64,000 nt of DNA from Euleptes europaea (Eukaryota > Chordata > Lepidosauria > Squamata > Sphaerodactylidae): the NCBI RefSeq assembly GCF_029931775.1, contig NC_079323.1, positions 3,569,001-3,633,000 of the forward strand, written 5' to 3'. The notes under the pieces are model-generated. The model made no database searches. It was given only the letters and a program-made list of their open reading frames with translations, and had not been told where the DNA came from. Below, piece after piece: positions 30,705 through 40,692 of this stretch. The position numbers and the translations under genes are program-made. Each line of letters begins with the position of its first letter. Positions within the stretch are counted from its first letter, which is position 1.

Positions 30705-31050
30705 AAGAAGAAGAGTGGTCTTTAGAAGAAGGGAGTGTCAAAGTGGCTTACAATCTCCTGCCCCATCCCTTACCCTCCCCACAACAGGTACCTTGTGAGG
30801 TAGGTGGGGCTGAGAGAGTTTGGAGAGAACTGTGACTGGCCCAAGGTCACCCAGGAGGCTGCATGTGGAGGAGCGGGGAATTGAACCCAGCTCTCCAGGT
30901 GCAGAGTCTGTCGCTCATGTGGAGGAGTGGGAGAATCGAACCCGGTTCTTCAGATTAGAGTCTGCCGCTCATGTGGAGGAGTGGGGAATCAAACCTGGTA
31001 CTCCAGATTAGAGATGGCCCATCTTAACCACTACACCAAGCTGGGTATCT
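30705..31050 (-). repeat. SINE-B variant with three B-box units
   Basis: Three units of gcatgtggaggagcggggaa ttgaacccagctctccag-type follow the body (tgtgaggtaggtggggctga). Ends ccactacaccaagctggg. Confidence 0.82.
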
Positions 31051-31398
31051 TGGTTCCAATAATGGCTGTCTTAGAGCAAGCATGTTTGTGTGTAGCGGGT
31101 TTGGAGTTCGGCAGACTGCTGACAACTTCTTGAACCACCCGAGGCCCCTTGGGGGTCTGATGTAGGCTGGGGCTTCTGCTGCCTTCCCCACTTACACCTG
31201 TGCTTTACTTGCACACATGTAAATAAAGCAAATATTCCCCAAATGCCAAAAACTTCAGTGCTTTCTTATTCCAAAATAAACCAGATGCAGACAGCCGAAC
31301 GTGTCCATCCTGCAAAGAAAGCCAGGTTCTTCGAGCCTCAAAGACAAAACATCCCTTTGAAGGCAAACCATAATAGCGATTGTTTAGCATAGCAGGCC

Positions 31399-31678
31399 AA
31401 GATGCACACCATTTATTGTTGAGCAGGGGATCAAACAAACTTCACTCTCTTTCACACGAGCAGCAGGTAACCTTCTCCTCCCCTGCGCCTCGTAAAAGCC
31501 GGCTTAAAAACAGACATTAAAACAGTCTTAAAACCGTCATCAAGGCAGCCAACAAAAGGAGCCAGTGAAGCCGAAGCTCACCGAAGGCGGGAAGCAAACG
31601 CACTTCCCAGGTGAGAGAGAATTCAGAGCTCTGAAAGCTCACAGTACCTACCTGTCATGGTTCTTCTCCTCTGCCACG
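31399..31678 (+). repeat. Left arm of a 2.1-kb-spaced inverted repeat
   Basis: cagcaggtaaccttctcctc, aaaacagtcttaaaaccgtc, atcaaggcagccaac and gcaaacgcacttccc occur in reverse complement at 33263-33535. Identity near 85-90%. Confidence 0.85.
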
Positions 31679-31691
31679 TTTGCTCATATTA

Positions 31692-32030
31692 GGGGAGAGA
31701 CAGTGATGGCTCTGTGGTAGAGCATCTGCTTGGTGTGCAGAAGGTCCCAGGTTCAATCCCCATCCAGTTTCAAGGACCAGGCAGCAGGTGATGGGAAAGA
31801 CCTCTGCTCAAGATCCTGAAGAAGAGCCATGGCTTAGTGGTGGAGCATCTGCTTGGCATGCAGAAGGTCCCAGGTTCAAACCCAGGCATCTTCCCTTTAA
31901 AGGATCAGACAGTGGGTGGTGTGAAAGACCTGATCCTGATATCTTGGAAAGCCAGTGTCGATTGGAATAGACAACACTGACCTCGATAGACCAATGATCT
32001 GAATCAGTATAAGGCAGCTTCCTGGGAGGC
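31692..32030 (+). repeat. Two SINE-A copies in tandem
   Basis: 31692-31812 (truncated at agacctctgctcaagatcct) and 31823-32030 (full, gccatggcttagtggtggag ... aaggcagcttcct). Confidence 0.87.
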
Positions 32031-32108
32031 TGTTGTGGAGAGGGGCTGTGGCTCAATGGTAGAGCCCCGGCCTGGAATGCGAAGGCCCCATGTTCAATCC
32101 CCGCAATC

Positions 32109-32873
32109 GTAGAAGAAAAAAGCGGGGAATAAAACCCAATCTAGAAAACAGAAGCTGGGAACCCAAGGTTGGGTGGGATGAAAAAATATAAATCATGAAA
32201 ATATAATTTATTAGAAGTGCTATGTCAATATTAAAATTATTTTAAAACATTTAAACAGCACAATGGCATTTCCTAAGGTGGATATCTATAACCACATGCC
32301 AGACACGTTTTGGCCTATAGGGCCTTCCTCAGCGGCCTATTTGAAACCCATGTAAACCATGCACACATTGACAGATAAAAATACATATACAGATAATATA
32401 AAACAGACCAGGCATGTAAGGGTTGTATAATATTTTATCAGTTACACAAACATCTGGTAAGATTGTCTAGTTGTTATTCTGGGCTGTATATGTCTCCCAT
32501 ATAAAAAGGTAAAGGTCCCCTGTGCAAGCACCGGGTCATTCCTGACCCATGGGGTGACGTCACAACCCGACGTTTCCAAGGCAGACTTTGTTTGCGGGGT
32601 GGTTTGCCAGTGCCTTCCCCAGTCATCTTCCCTTTACCCCCAGCAAGCTGGGTACTCATTTTACCGACCTCGGAAGGATGGGAGGCTGAGTCCACCTTGA
32701 GCCGGCTACCTGAAACTGACTTCCGTCGGGATCGAACTCAGGTCATGAGCAGAGCTTGGACTGCAGTACTGCAGCTTACTACTCTGCACCACGGGGCTCA
32801 TTCTCCCATATAAGAAGTGTGCATTTATCAATCTGATGAAACAATGTTTATATTTTCATTATTTATATATTTC
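32109..32873. mobile_element. Unnamed retroposed element with 16-bp TSD, holding SINE-D
   Basis: Flanked by ttcaatccccgcaatc and ttcaatcctcgcaatc (16 bp, one mismatch). AT-rich, about 456 bp without the nested SINE-D. Minus 32308-32332 reads ctgagga, a ggcc/ggcc hairpin and aaaacgtgtc. A Penelope-like origin is possible but unproven. Confidence 0.6.
32509..32801 (-). repeat. SINE-D (tRNA-derived) with 16-bp TSD
   Basis: On the minus strand it starts gagccccgtggtgcagagta (A box) and has gagttcgatcccgac (B box); on + it ends at aaggtaaaggtcccctgtgc. tctcccatataaaaag (32493-32508) and tctcccatataagaag (32802-32817) flank it. Confidence 0.88.
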
Positions 32874-32963
32874 TTCAATCCTCGCAATCTCCATCTAAAG
32901 GATTTGGCAGTAGGTGATGCCCAGCTGAGACCCTGCCAGTCTTAGTGGACAGTATTGGCCTTG

Positions 32964-33262
32964 GCCATTTCTGCAGGGATGTTTCCCTCGCTGTCACCCC
33001 CCCGTCCCCCCCCCCGGACTGCTCCGGTGCTTTGTTTTGATGATGCATGCCTTTCCCAACCATCAGAGGTCGCCTTGCTCTCCCCATTCATTTCCCCACG
33101 TTTTGCCAGCGTTTTCCAGATTCTTGCTAAAACAGCATCCAGAAAGCACGGGGAGAGCAAGGCGCGGGGAGAGCGAAGCAACCTCTGGCAGTCGGGAAAG
33201 GCATGCATAATCAAAACGAAGCACCGAGGTGACCGCGAGGGGAAAATACCTGCATAAATGGC
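32964..33262. mobile_element. Palindromic MITE (ends GCCATTTNTGCAGG)
   Basis: Left gccatttctgcagggatgtt tccctcgc and right gaggggaaaatacctgcata aatggc are inverted. Inner parts gatgatgcatgcctttccc and gggaaaggcatgcataatc also pair. Confidence 0.8.
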
Positions 33263-33540
33263 TCTTGAACCGTGACAGAGAGGCACCAATACATGATCTT
33301 TCAGATCTTTGAAGTTTCTCGCTCATCCGGGAAGTGCGTTTGCTTCCCTCCTTCGGTGAGGTTCGGCTTCACTGGCTCCTATTGTTGGCTGCCTTGATGA
33401 CGGTTTTAAGACTGTTTTAATGTCCGTTTTTACACCGGCTTTTACTGCACGCAGGGGAGAAGGTTACCTGCTGCTAGTGTAAAAGAGATTGATGTTTGTT
33501 TGAACCCCTGCTCAACGATAAATGGTGTGCGGTTCACCTC
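33263..33540 (-). repeat. Right arm of the inverted repeat
   Basis: gggaagtgcgtttgcttccc, ggctgccttgatgacggttt taagac, gagaaggttacctgctgc and cgataaatggtgtgc are the reverse complement of the arm at 31399. Confidence 0.85.
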
Positions 33541-33741
33541 TCAGCCTGATTCAGTAGAAGGCAGCTTTACCTGTTCACATTGCCTGGAAAGGGGTTTAGT
33601 GGAAGCCGCTGATGCTGAGGGTGGCCGTTGTATTTGGTGACAACCAGTTCTGTCAGCCACTTGAAACTTCTTCCCTTAAAGCTGTCATCAGGCATCAAAG
33701 CCAAAGGCGCCCTTGAAAGAGCCAGGCTGCTCTTGAAATGG

Positions 33742-33962
33742 GAGGGGCTGTGGCTCAGTGGAAGAGCCCCTGCTTGGCATGCAGAAGGTTCCAGGTTGAA
33801 TCTCCAGCATCTCTAGTTAAATGGATTAGGCAAGTAGGTGATGTGAAAGACCCCTGCCTGAGACCCTGGAGAGCCGCTGCCAGTCAGAGTAGACAATACT
33901 GACTTTGATGGACCAAGGGTCTGATTCAGTATAAGGCAGCTTCATGTGTTCATTTGTTCAAA
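33742..33962 (+). repeat. SINE-A
   Basis: ggaggggctgtggctcagtg through gcatgcagaaggttccaggt to aaggcagcttcatgtgttca. Confidence 0.92.
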
Positions 33963-34445
33963 TATGCCGTGCTTCACCTCTGGTTGGTTTCCAGATTTCT
34001 ACAAGTCAAACCCTCTTGCACTGTCTACTGGACGTCCCACACTGTTGATTGTATTGATTTATTCTGTGTAATCTGCCTTGAGTCCCTGGAAGAAAGGCAG
34101 ACTATAAATAACATAAATAAATGGCTTGGCCTGCTGTTTGCTGGTCTCCCTTCCTTGAGCTTGCGAGAAGATTCCAGATACTCTGGGATAATGCTAGTCA
34201 TCGCTACACCCATTTCTGTCTGGTTTCAGGCCTCAGATTGGCCCAGAAGCCACTGTGGTCAATCGGACTGTGCCAAGAAAGGGAAAGAACGAGAGCTGTC
34301 CTATTGATTTTCCCTCTCAGTCTCTCAGCAGTATCCTTCTGGAGATTGGGGGCATTACATTTCTCGTGGTTCCACACCTACCTGGAGCATAATCTCCAGA
34401 AGGTGCTGCTGGGAAAACTTTAGATGTTCCTCATGGCACATACAC
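33963..34445. other. Old LINE tail and unassigned sequence
   Basis: 34048-34124 (gtaatctgccttgagtccct) is a LINE-like tail; the rest is unassigned. Confidence 0.4.
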
Positions 34446-34829
34446 TCATAGAATCATAGAGTTGGAAGGGACCACCAGGATCATCTAGTCCAACCCCCTG
34501 CACAATGCAGGAAATTCACAACTACCTCCCCCTCACACCCCCAGAGACCCCTGCTCCATGCCCAGTAGATGGCAACAAAAACCCCTCCAGGATTCCTGGC
34601 CAATCTGGCCTGGAGAAAACTTGCTTCCTGACCCCAAAGTGGCAATTGGTACTCCTCTGGGCATACAAGAAAGGACCACAAGAACCAAACACTAATGCAA
34701 CCCTTCCTTCCCTCCCTCTCCTGGTCTGCTTAAGTTCACAGAATCAGCCTTGCTGTCAGATGGCCATCTAGCCTCCACTTGAAAACCTCCAAAGAAGGAG
34801 AGCCCACCGCCTCCCAAGGCTTCTTTTAT
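34446..34829 (-). repeat. CR1 LINE 3' UTR and tail
   Basis: tcatagaatcatagagttgg, ccaccaggatcatctagtcc, gaaattcacaactacc, gattcctggccaatctggcc and aagaaggagagcccaccgcc. It abuts a BovB fragment, forming one continuous minus frame by chance. Confidence 0.88.
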
Positions 34830-35104
34830 GGAGTCAATCCATCTCTTGTAGGGTCTTCCTCTTTTCCTGCTGCCTTCGACTTTTCCTAGTCTTATTGTCT
34901 TCTCCAGTGATTCTTGTCTTCTCATAATGTGTTCTAAGTACGGCAGCCTCAGTTTAGTCATTTTAGCTTCTAGGGTCAGTTCAGGCTTGATTTGATCTAG
35001 AACCCACTGATTTGTTTTTTTGGCGGTCCAGGGTATCCGTAACACTCTCCTCCAACACCACATTTCAAACGAATCTGCTTTCTTCCTATCAGCTTTCTTC
35101 ATTG
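34830..35104 (-). repeat. RTE-BovB LINE, ORF C-terminal end
   Basis: The minus frame reads KADSFEMWCWRRVLRIPWTA, KKTNQWVLDQIKPELTLEAK, YLEHIMRRQESLEKTI and KRGRPYKRWIDSIKEA. This matches the BovB C terminus (FELWCWRRLLRVPWTARRSN, HLMRR.DSLEKTL, RRRGRQRMRWLDGI). The 3' end is lost at the junction with CR1; 5'-truncated. Confidence 0.9.
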
Positions 35105-35139
35105 TCCATTGAAAACCCTATGATGAGACAATCCAATTA

Positions 35140-35240
35140 TAATATAAAACATATTATATATGCATATGCATTTTTATATATATGCATATGCATTTTTATA
35201 TATATGCATATATATATTATACTATAATACATTATATTGT
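35140..35240. repeat. AT-rich microsatellite
   Basis: Repeats of atatgcatatgcattttt and tatatatgcatat. Likely to be polymorphic. Confidence 0.85.
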
Positions 35241-35397
35241 ATTGTTCTTGTAGTTGATTTCTCTATCTGTCTGACTATTTCTGTAATTACTGGGGGCAAA
35301 GAATTTTTTTCTGTCAGTCGGACATTCTTCATGATGTAGTACGTGAGGTATTTAATCTATACATTGAAATTTTATTGAGGTGTTAGCTGCTTTGGCC
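35241..35397. other. Unassigned intronic sequence
   Basis: No repeat recognised. Confidence 0.35.
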
Positions 35398-35622
35398 CTG
35401 ACCTGGATGGCCCAGGCTAGCCTGATCTCGTTAGATCTCAGAAGCTAAGCAGGGTCAGCCCTGGTTAGTATTTGGATGGGAGACCGCCAAGGAATACCAG
35501 GGTTGCTGTGCAGAGGAAGGCACTGGCAAACCACCTCTGTTAGTCTCTTGCCATGAAAACCCCATAAGGGGTCGCCATAAGTCGGCTGCGACTTGAAGGC
35601 ACTTTACATACATACATAGCTG
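35398..35622 (+). repeat. 5S rRNA-derived SINE, near full length
   Basis: gcctgatctcgttagatctc, agaagctaagcagggtcagc, ggatgggagaccgccaagga, then tail gtcgccataagtcggctgcg and acatacatac. The least diverged 5S head in the window; it ends about 100 bp before a FAM168A exon. Confidence 0.93.
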
Positions 35623-35724
35623 CTTTGAGCAAAGTGGGATATAAATAGCAGAAATCCCACGCCGCTGAATTTTTGCGAGATGCTCTCTGCTGACCAGGCG
35701 GTCTCCTTCTGCTCTTCCCCGCAG

Positions 35725-35899
35725 GGAGCATACTACACGCAGCCCGTGTATGCAGCCCAGCCTCACGTCATCCATCACACCACCGTGGTCCAGCCAAACA
35801 GCATCCCTTCTGCTATTTATCCGGCTCCAGTGGCCGCCCCCAGAACCAACGGTGTGGCCATGGGCATGGTTGCCGGGACCACCATGGCGATGTCAGCAG
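35725..35899 (+). CDS. FAM168A: FAM168A coding exon ([20 protein letters not shown]... segment)
   Basis: The acceptor ctgctcttccccgcag and donor gtgaga flank a 175-nt exon that enters in phase 0 and leaves in phase 1. It encodes [40 protein letters not shown] and [18 protein letters not shown]. The central [12 protein letters not shown] and the Gly/Met-rich [18 protein letters not shown] block are family hallmarks; the second is moderately hydrophobic and has been discussed as a membrane-associated segment in this family, though at under 20 residues it is a weak candidate for spanning a membrane. A 541-bp palindromic element with 14-bp direct repeats lies 110-660 bp downstream of the donor. 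Confidence 0.97.
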
Positions 35900-36022
35900 G
35901 TGAGAACCAAACAGCAAGAACTGCTGTCAGTAACAGTCATTTCAGTAACTATTATGGTGGAATAGGGTTCCCCATAGTCGCACCATTATTTCCCCAGTAC
36001 CTACTGAGCTTTTCAGAAAGTA

Positions 36023-36563
36023 ATAAACAACCACACCACCTCCATGTACAACATACCTCAATCACAAATATAATTCACATAGATGAGCCAACCTCATGAA
36101 ATAATACTCCCAAAATCATGATGTATGTATGCCAAAACGTAATATATCCAGCCAGTACATGCAACAATCATACAATAAATACATACTCTAATATCAGCTA
36201 TGATCCTAAATAACTATCTGCTATACAATGAAAATCCTATAGTTACAGAACAATTCTACATAAAGTCAGATCGGTGCAGCTGTAGTGACTTGAATTTACT
36301 TGAACTCAGTTCATAGGCAAATAGCTCAATCACAAGCGGGAGCAAATGATTCAAGGCGAAATTCAGTCCTCTAGAGGCAATCTTGCCGTTACGTGGTCTT
36401 ACTTCATCAGTTTTCTGACTTTATGTGGAATTGTTCTGTAACTTTAGGATGTTCATTGTATAGCAGATAGTTATTTAGGATCATAGTTGATATTAGTGTA
36501 TGTGTTTATTGTATGATTGTTGTATGTATTGGTTGGATATATTATATTTTGGCATACATTTGT
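36023..36563. mobile_element. Palindromic element with 14-bp direct repeats
   Basis: Arms 36125-36270 and 36414-36559 are inverted copies of equal length (146 bp, roughly 90% identical; atgtatgccaaaac at left, ttttggcatacat at right). The loop is 143 bp. cttttcagaaagta flanks the whole (36009-36022 and 36564-36577), a perfect 14-bp duplication. Confidence 0.85.
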
Positions 36564-36577
36564 CTTTTCAGAAAGTA

Positions 36578-36786
36578 GGCAGGGCCATTGTGAAGCAGGG
36601 CTTGTTACTGGCTACCCTTGTGTGACTGAAGGCATGCTGCAGCAGCCATTTTGCAGCTGGCTCCACCTCCTATGGCAGCCATTTTGTGGCTCTTCCTACC
36701 ATCCTGCGTCAGAGTTCCCAAGGTGCCCACAGGCTCAAAAAGATGGGGGTCCCCTGCTCTATACCATAAGGAGAAAATTAACGGCA
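36578..36786. mobile_element. hAT-like fragment (right end)
   Basis: gcagccattttgtggctc and ccaaggtgcccacaggctca followed by tgggggtcccctg, a hAT-type end. The left end is not resolved. Confidence 0.55.
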
Positions 36787-37103
36787 TTGAAAGCCAAGAT
36801 ACTATAGAAGAAGAAGAGTTGGTTTTTGTATGTCGACTTTCTCTACCACTTAAGGAAGAATGAAACCGGCTTACAATCGCCTTCTCTTTCCCACAACACC
36901 CTGTGAGGTAGGTGGGGCTGAGAGAGCTCTAAGAGAACTGTGACTAGCCCAAGGTCACCCAGCTGGCTTCATGTGTAGGAGTGGGGAAACAAATCCAGTT
37001 CACCAGATTAGCCTCTGCCGCTCATGTGGAGGAGTGGGGAATCAAACCCCGTTCTCCAGATCAGAGTCCACCGTTCTTAAACACTACACCACGCTGGCTC
37101 CAA
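36787..37103 (-). repeat. SINE-B
   Basis: gaagaagaagagttggtttt, tgtgaggtaggtggggctga, gtcacccagctggcttcatg, two B-box units, and cactacaccacgctggctcc. Confidence 0.9.
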
Positions 37104-37330
37104 CCTCTCTGCATTCTTGATACAGTACCACGGACAATGCACATTGCAGCAAAGTACCTGTAGCATCAATGCTTCCAGCTGGCTCATGCCCCCATAAATC
37201 CAAGCCCCTCCCATTCCAAGGAACCCCCCCCCCCCGGCCTGCATCCTGTGGGGATCCTGGTTTCGCACTCGCTGTATCGAAAGGCCAAGGTCTGTGCTTG
37301 CTCCGTCCTGATTCTCTCTCCCTCTTCCAG
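37104..37330 (+). other. Intron sequence before the last coding exon
   Basis: Unique, with a C homopolymer near 37207 and the polypyrimidine tract tctctccctcttccag. Confidence 0.45.
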
Positions 37331-37461
37331 GCACTCTGTTGACCACCCCGCAGCACACTGCCATCGGAGCACACCCAGTCTCGGTGCCAACATACAGGGC
37401 TCAGGGGACCCCTGCCTACAGCTACGTACCTCCGCATTGGTAATCTCATTGGCCAATCCAC
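37331..37461 (+). CDS. FAM168A: FAM168A last coding exon, stop, and start of 3' UTR
   Basis: The acceptor tctctccctcttccag precedes GC, which completes the Gly codon begun in the previous exon. Coding continues as [36 protein letters not shown] and then TAA at 37441-37443, exactly the C terminus expected for FAM168A. Eighteen nucleotides after the stop the sequence reads cac|gtaagt, a perfect donor consensus, so I end the exon at 37461 and treat the remaining UTR as a separate exon starting at 39226. The stop would sit well under 50 nt from the final junction, so this arrangement should not trigger nonsense-mediated decay. The coding part is certain; the UTR junction is inferred from splice-site quality. 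Confidence 0.94.
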
Positions 37462-38145
37462 GTAAGTGGGGGGGGGGGGAATGAGCTGCTGGGATTGGAG
37501 GGCTGTAAAGGTGCCGCAGTTGGGAGCATTAATTTCTAGGCAGGTTGACCTTCATTGGTTGTTTATGCCTGGGAGTTTTACCTAAGGTTCGTTGCTCGCT
37601 GGACCCACGCTTTCCTGTTGGGAATCTCTGCACCAGTGGTCTCCAAGCTCAGATCAAGTCCCCGCTCCTTTAAATGCTGCATTGTAATTGGCTTACTTGT
37701 AGTGCTCACTGTGAGAGAAAATTCCCCCCCCCAAACCCAACTGCTTCATAAAAAAGCATTTTAAGAACACCACCAACAAAAACGGAGCGCTGAAAAGAAG
37801 GGGGGAGAAATCCAAGCCTCGGTTTTAAAAAGCTTTTCTTTTGCTCAGAAAGAACTCTGAGGAAGCAGGAAGCATTTGAATCCCCGCCTCTGGACACGCT
37901 GCTTTGTAATTGGCTGTGAGCGAAACTAAGCTTGCATGTCCCGCACTTTGCCTTATGCATGGGGATTTCACCTGGACTTTGCTCAGGAAAGATGGAAAAG
38001 TCGGGTTAACAGGAATGGGAAGACCCAGACATTTTGAGGGCTGGCAGAGAGCTCATCTCTAATGGACAGAAAACTCATGCATAACTCCAAGGAACAACCG
38101 ATTCAAACTGGGGGCGAACGTGAGTGAAAGTACCCATGCATAAAC
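37462..38145 (+). other. Inferred 3' UTR intron, unique part
   Basis: Starts with the donor gtaagt. No recognised repeat; a (G)9 run is at 37470. Confidence 0.4.
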
Positions 38146-38390
38146 GACCAGAAGAGTCTGTGATGTCCGCATGACAGACTCTTCTGCATACCACACCTAA
38201 TCCCATGACGCCTGCTATTCACATTTACATACTGTTAACATTTACATACTAATGCTTGTCTGAATTCACTCTCCTCTACTTAAAGACAGATGGATTCACA
38301 TTCTAGCTGTATCTGAAGAAGTGAGCTGTGGCTCACGAAAGCTCATACCCTACCAGAAAATATTTTTGTTAGCGTTACAACAGTATAGTG
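38146..38390. mobile_element. MITE-D2 fold-back element, right half
   Basis: Homologous to the right half of the element at 23484 (tcctctacttaaagacagat, tgtatctgaagaagtgagct). + 38313-38340 holds ctgaaga, gtgagc/gctcac stem and gaaa intact. Confidence 0.75.
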
Positions 38391-38603
38391 ATATGAGTGT
38401 CAGGTTCTCTGATACTCCCAGATTTCATTTTTTTTAAGTAAGACTTTAGCCCCTGTAGGGATGCCAAGTGCCCACTCTGGGCAACTGTTCTTCTGCACCA
38501 CCTCTGAGCAAATGGGAGAAACAGCGGTGGGTGGCAATAATGTCCCGCTACATGCCAGCATCAGCTGTAGAAACTCTGTGATAATACCATAGAGCTTCTA
38601 CAG

Positions 38604-38700
38604 CAGGGCTTCTTAAACTTTTTCCACTTGCTACCCTTTTTCGCCCGAGAAATTTTTATGCGACTCCTGGTATATAGATATATATATCAGTAAATGTTTG
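38604..38700. mobile_element. hAT-like left end
   Basis: cagggcttcttaaacttttt ccacttgc-type start is a common vertebrate hAT (Charlie-like) end. Its right end was not found. Confidence 0.6.
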
Positions 38701-39225
38701 ATTTGTATATCTATTTTATATTGCCAAATTTTTCACAACCTCCACATTCAATTATGTGCATACTATGTGAAGCAAAGCCTTCCTCAAACCACCTCTCTTT
38801 AAAAAACAACAACCACCTTTGTGTCTCATTTGGCGTGTGCCAACATCTAGCCAAGGGCACAGCTCTGCAATTGTGCCATCTATGGGAAGGGGGTCCTCGC
38901 AGTTGGCATCTGTCGTTTGAAGTGCTGTCGTTAAAGGCTTCTGTCCTTCCATGAGTTGGCACTGCTGATGGAGCACATCTGACATGCAAACCGCAAAGCC
39001 TGTGAGGATGTTAAAACAGATTGTCTTGCGGAGAAGCGCAGTGGCTTAGCTAAGAAAAATTGCCCTCTGGGAAGCTGGCTTCCGAGCAAAGGTGTTGATT
39101 GGCCAGGAGAGGAAAGCCCATTTTGCTCTCAGCACTGGATGGGGGAGATGAAAATCCAACCTGCGCTGTATCTGCGTTGCTGCTTGTAACTTCTGTCCAA
39201 ACTCCCCCCCCCCTCTTTCATACAG
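38701..39225 (+). other. Inferred 3' UTR intron, remainder
   Basis: No clear repeat. Ends in actccccccccccctctttc atacag, a strong acceptor. Confidence 0.4.
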
Positions 39226-40478
39226 ATCTGGAGTCAACCATTGTATGCAACAATTCAAGTCTTACATCGGTGCTGGAGCGGCCGTCCCACGTCACCGAGT
39301 CTGTTAGCAAGAACAAAAGAACAACGTGCAAGGGTCACTTTATGCATTCTTTAGGGTTTTAATTTTGTAAACTTCCTTTTTTTTTAGTTTATTTTGTAAA
39401 AGCCACTCCCTCACCATGGCCCCAGTCTCCCCCTCCTGTTTTCCTGTTCCCCTGAGTATTTTCACGACATCGCCTGACGCCGAGCAATAGCCCTGCTTTC
39501 CCTTCCCTCTCTTCTCACGTCCCTTGCCGTCCTGTGTTTCATTTGTGGAATCTGTTCTTGGCCACACCAGGGAGAGTGGGTGACGTTTTGGGGCAGCTGG
39601 GCGAAAAAGCACAGCGCTGGCGGTCAGGCGTCTTTCGATTTTTGTTTCATTTATTTTTACGTCTCTGATAAATGAAATCAGAATTGGAAGTGCGGGCGTG
39701 TGGCCTCAGGCGGGCGCGCACACTCTCACAGTGGTTCATCTTCCATAACGTGGTACAAAAGGACATTGGTGTCTTCCAGATAGGTGTCAGAATTAGTCTT
39801 ACAGTTCATTATCTGCATTGAAACTCATTCCTTTCTTACTCGAGTAAGCAATTACATGTAACAGCCCCTTGTGTTATTGGAAGCAGGAAAGCTATTGCCC
39901 GGCACTTCTGCAAGCACTTGTCTAAATTGTGGAGTAGGTCCCCCCCCCCCGCTCTCTTCTGCACACCAGGAAACAGAAAACCACGTGAGCCATAGGAAAT
40001 GCATCTTGTGAAAATCTGAGGATTCATTCCATTGATTGTACGGTCATTTTGTTGTGCTCCCAGTTCAGAGAGGGGAGAAAAGGGGGAACATCAGTACAGA
40101 AGGTGAAAGAGCATCCAAATCCGTAGCCTTGACTAGCCGCTCCCACAGACTGCAGTGACTTGAAGAGGGGGCCCGGAGTGGTTTACGGGGGCTGGTGTCT
40201 CTTTAGCGCCCAGTTTGCACCACCAAATCACTTGGAAGTTAAATTTGTAAAATTAGTGTCCTGTATTAGTCCTCCTGTCTTGGTTTGGAGCACGAAGAAG
40301 CCCCTGCATCATTTGGTTGCACGTACAGCTCTGCCTTCCCCCACCCCTTTGCCCAACAGTTTCCACACACCATTCCAAATTCCCAACTCTCCCATTTGGT
40401 TGCGTGAATTGGCCGTAAAGATGGGAGAAGCTCGGCATGGGCTTGGCAAGTGGACGCACCGCTTCTTTTTGAGTGCAA

Positions 40479-40484
40479 AATAAA
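40479..40484 (+). terminator. AATAAA, possible proximal poly(A) signal
   Basis: AATAAA in the context gagtgcaaaataaagctgc, about 1.25 kb into the inferred 3' UTR exon. No strong GT-rich element follows, so it looks weaker than the one at 44680. Confidence 0.35.
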
Positions 40485-40692
40485 GCTGCCGCGGCTACAA
40501 ACCTCTCTCTGTTGACACAAGTGGCTAATCGAGCCCCTCTGCTGGACAGGAATCAAAGGGGCAATTGACTGAGTCGCCATTTCGGGAACACAGTTTCTTC
40601 GGCGGGGAGGGGTTCTGTTCCTATTTGGGGTGGAGATCTGCAGGATCCAGGGTGAGATTGAGAACCTTCCCCACAAGGGCTGTCCCCGGCAA

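Larger units (their letters stand above)
32037..32970 (+). repeat. SINE-A, interrupted by a retroposed element
   Basis: The head gaggggctgtggctcaatgg runs to ttcaatccccgcaatc (32093-32108). The body resumes at 32874 with ttcaatcctcgcaatc, then ccatctaaaggatttggcag and gtcttagtggacagtattgg. A further tail-like piece (cctgattcagtagaaggcag) is at 33546. Confidence 0.85.

Noticed and set aside
34692-35102. 136-codon minus frame as one protein
   Set aside because: It is a chance fusion of the BovB C terminus with antisense CR1 3' UTR.
35398-35622. 5S rRNA gene
   Set aside because: The match covers only part of 5S and continues into a SINE body and tail; eleven other dispersed copies exist. No intact 5S gene.
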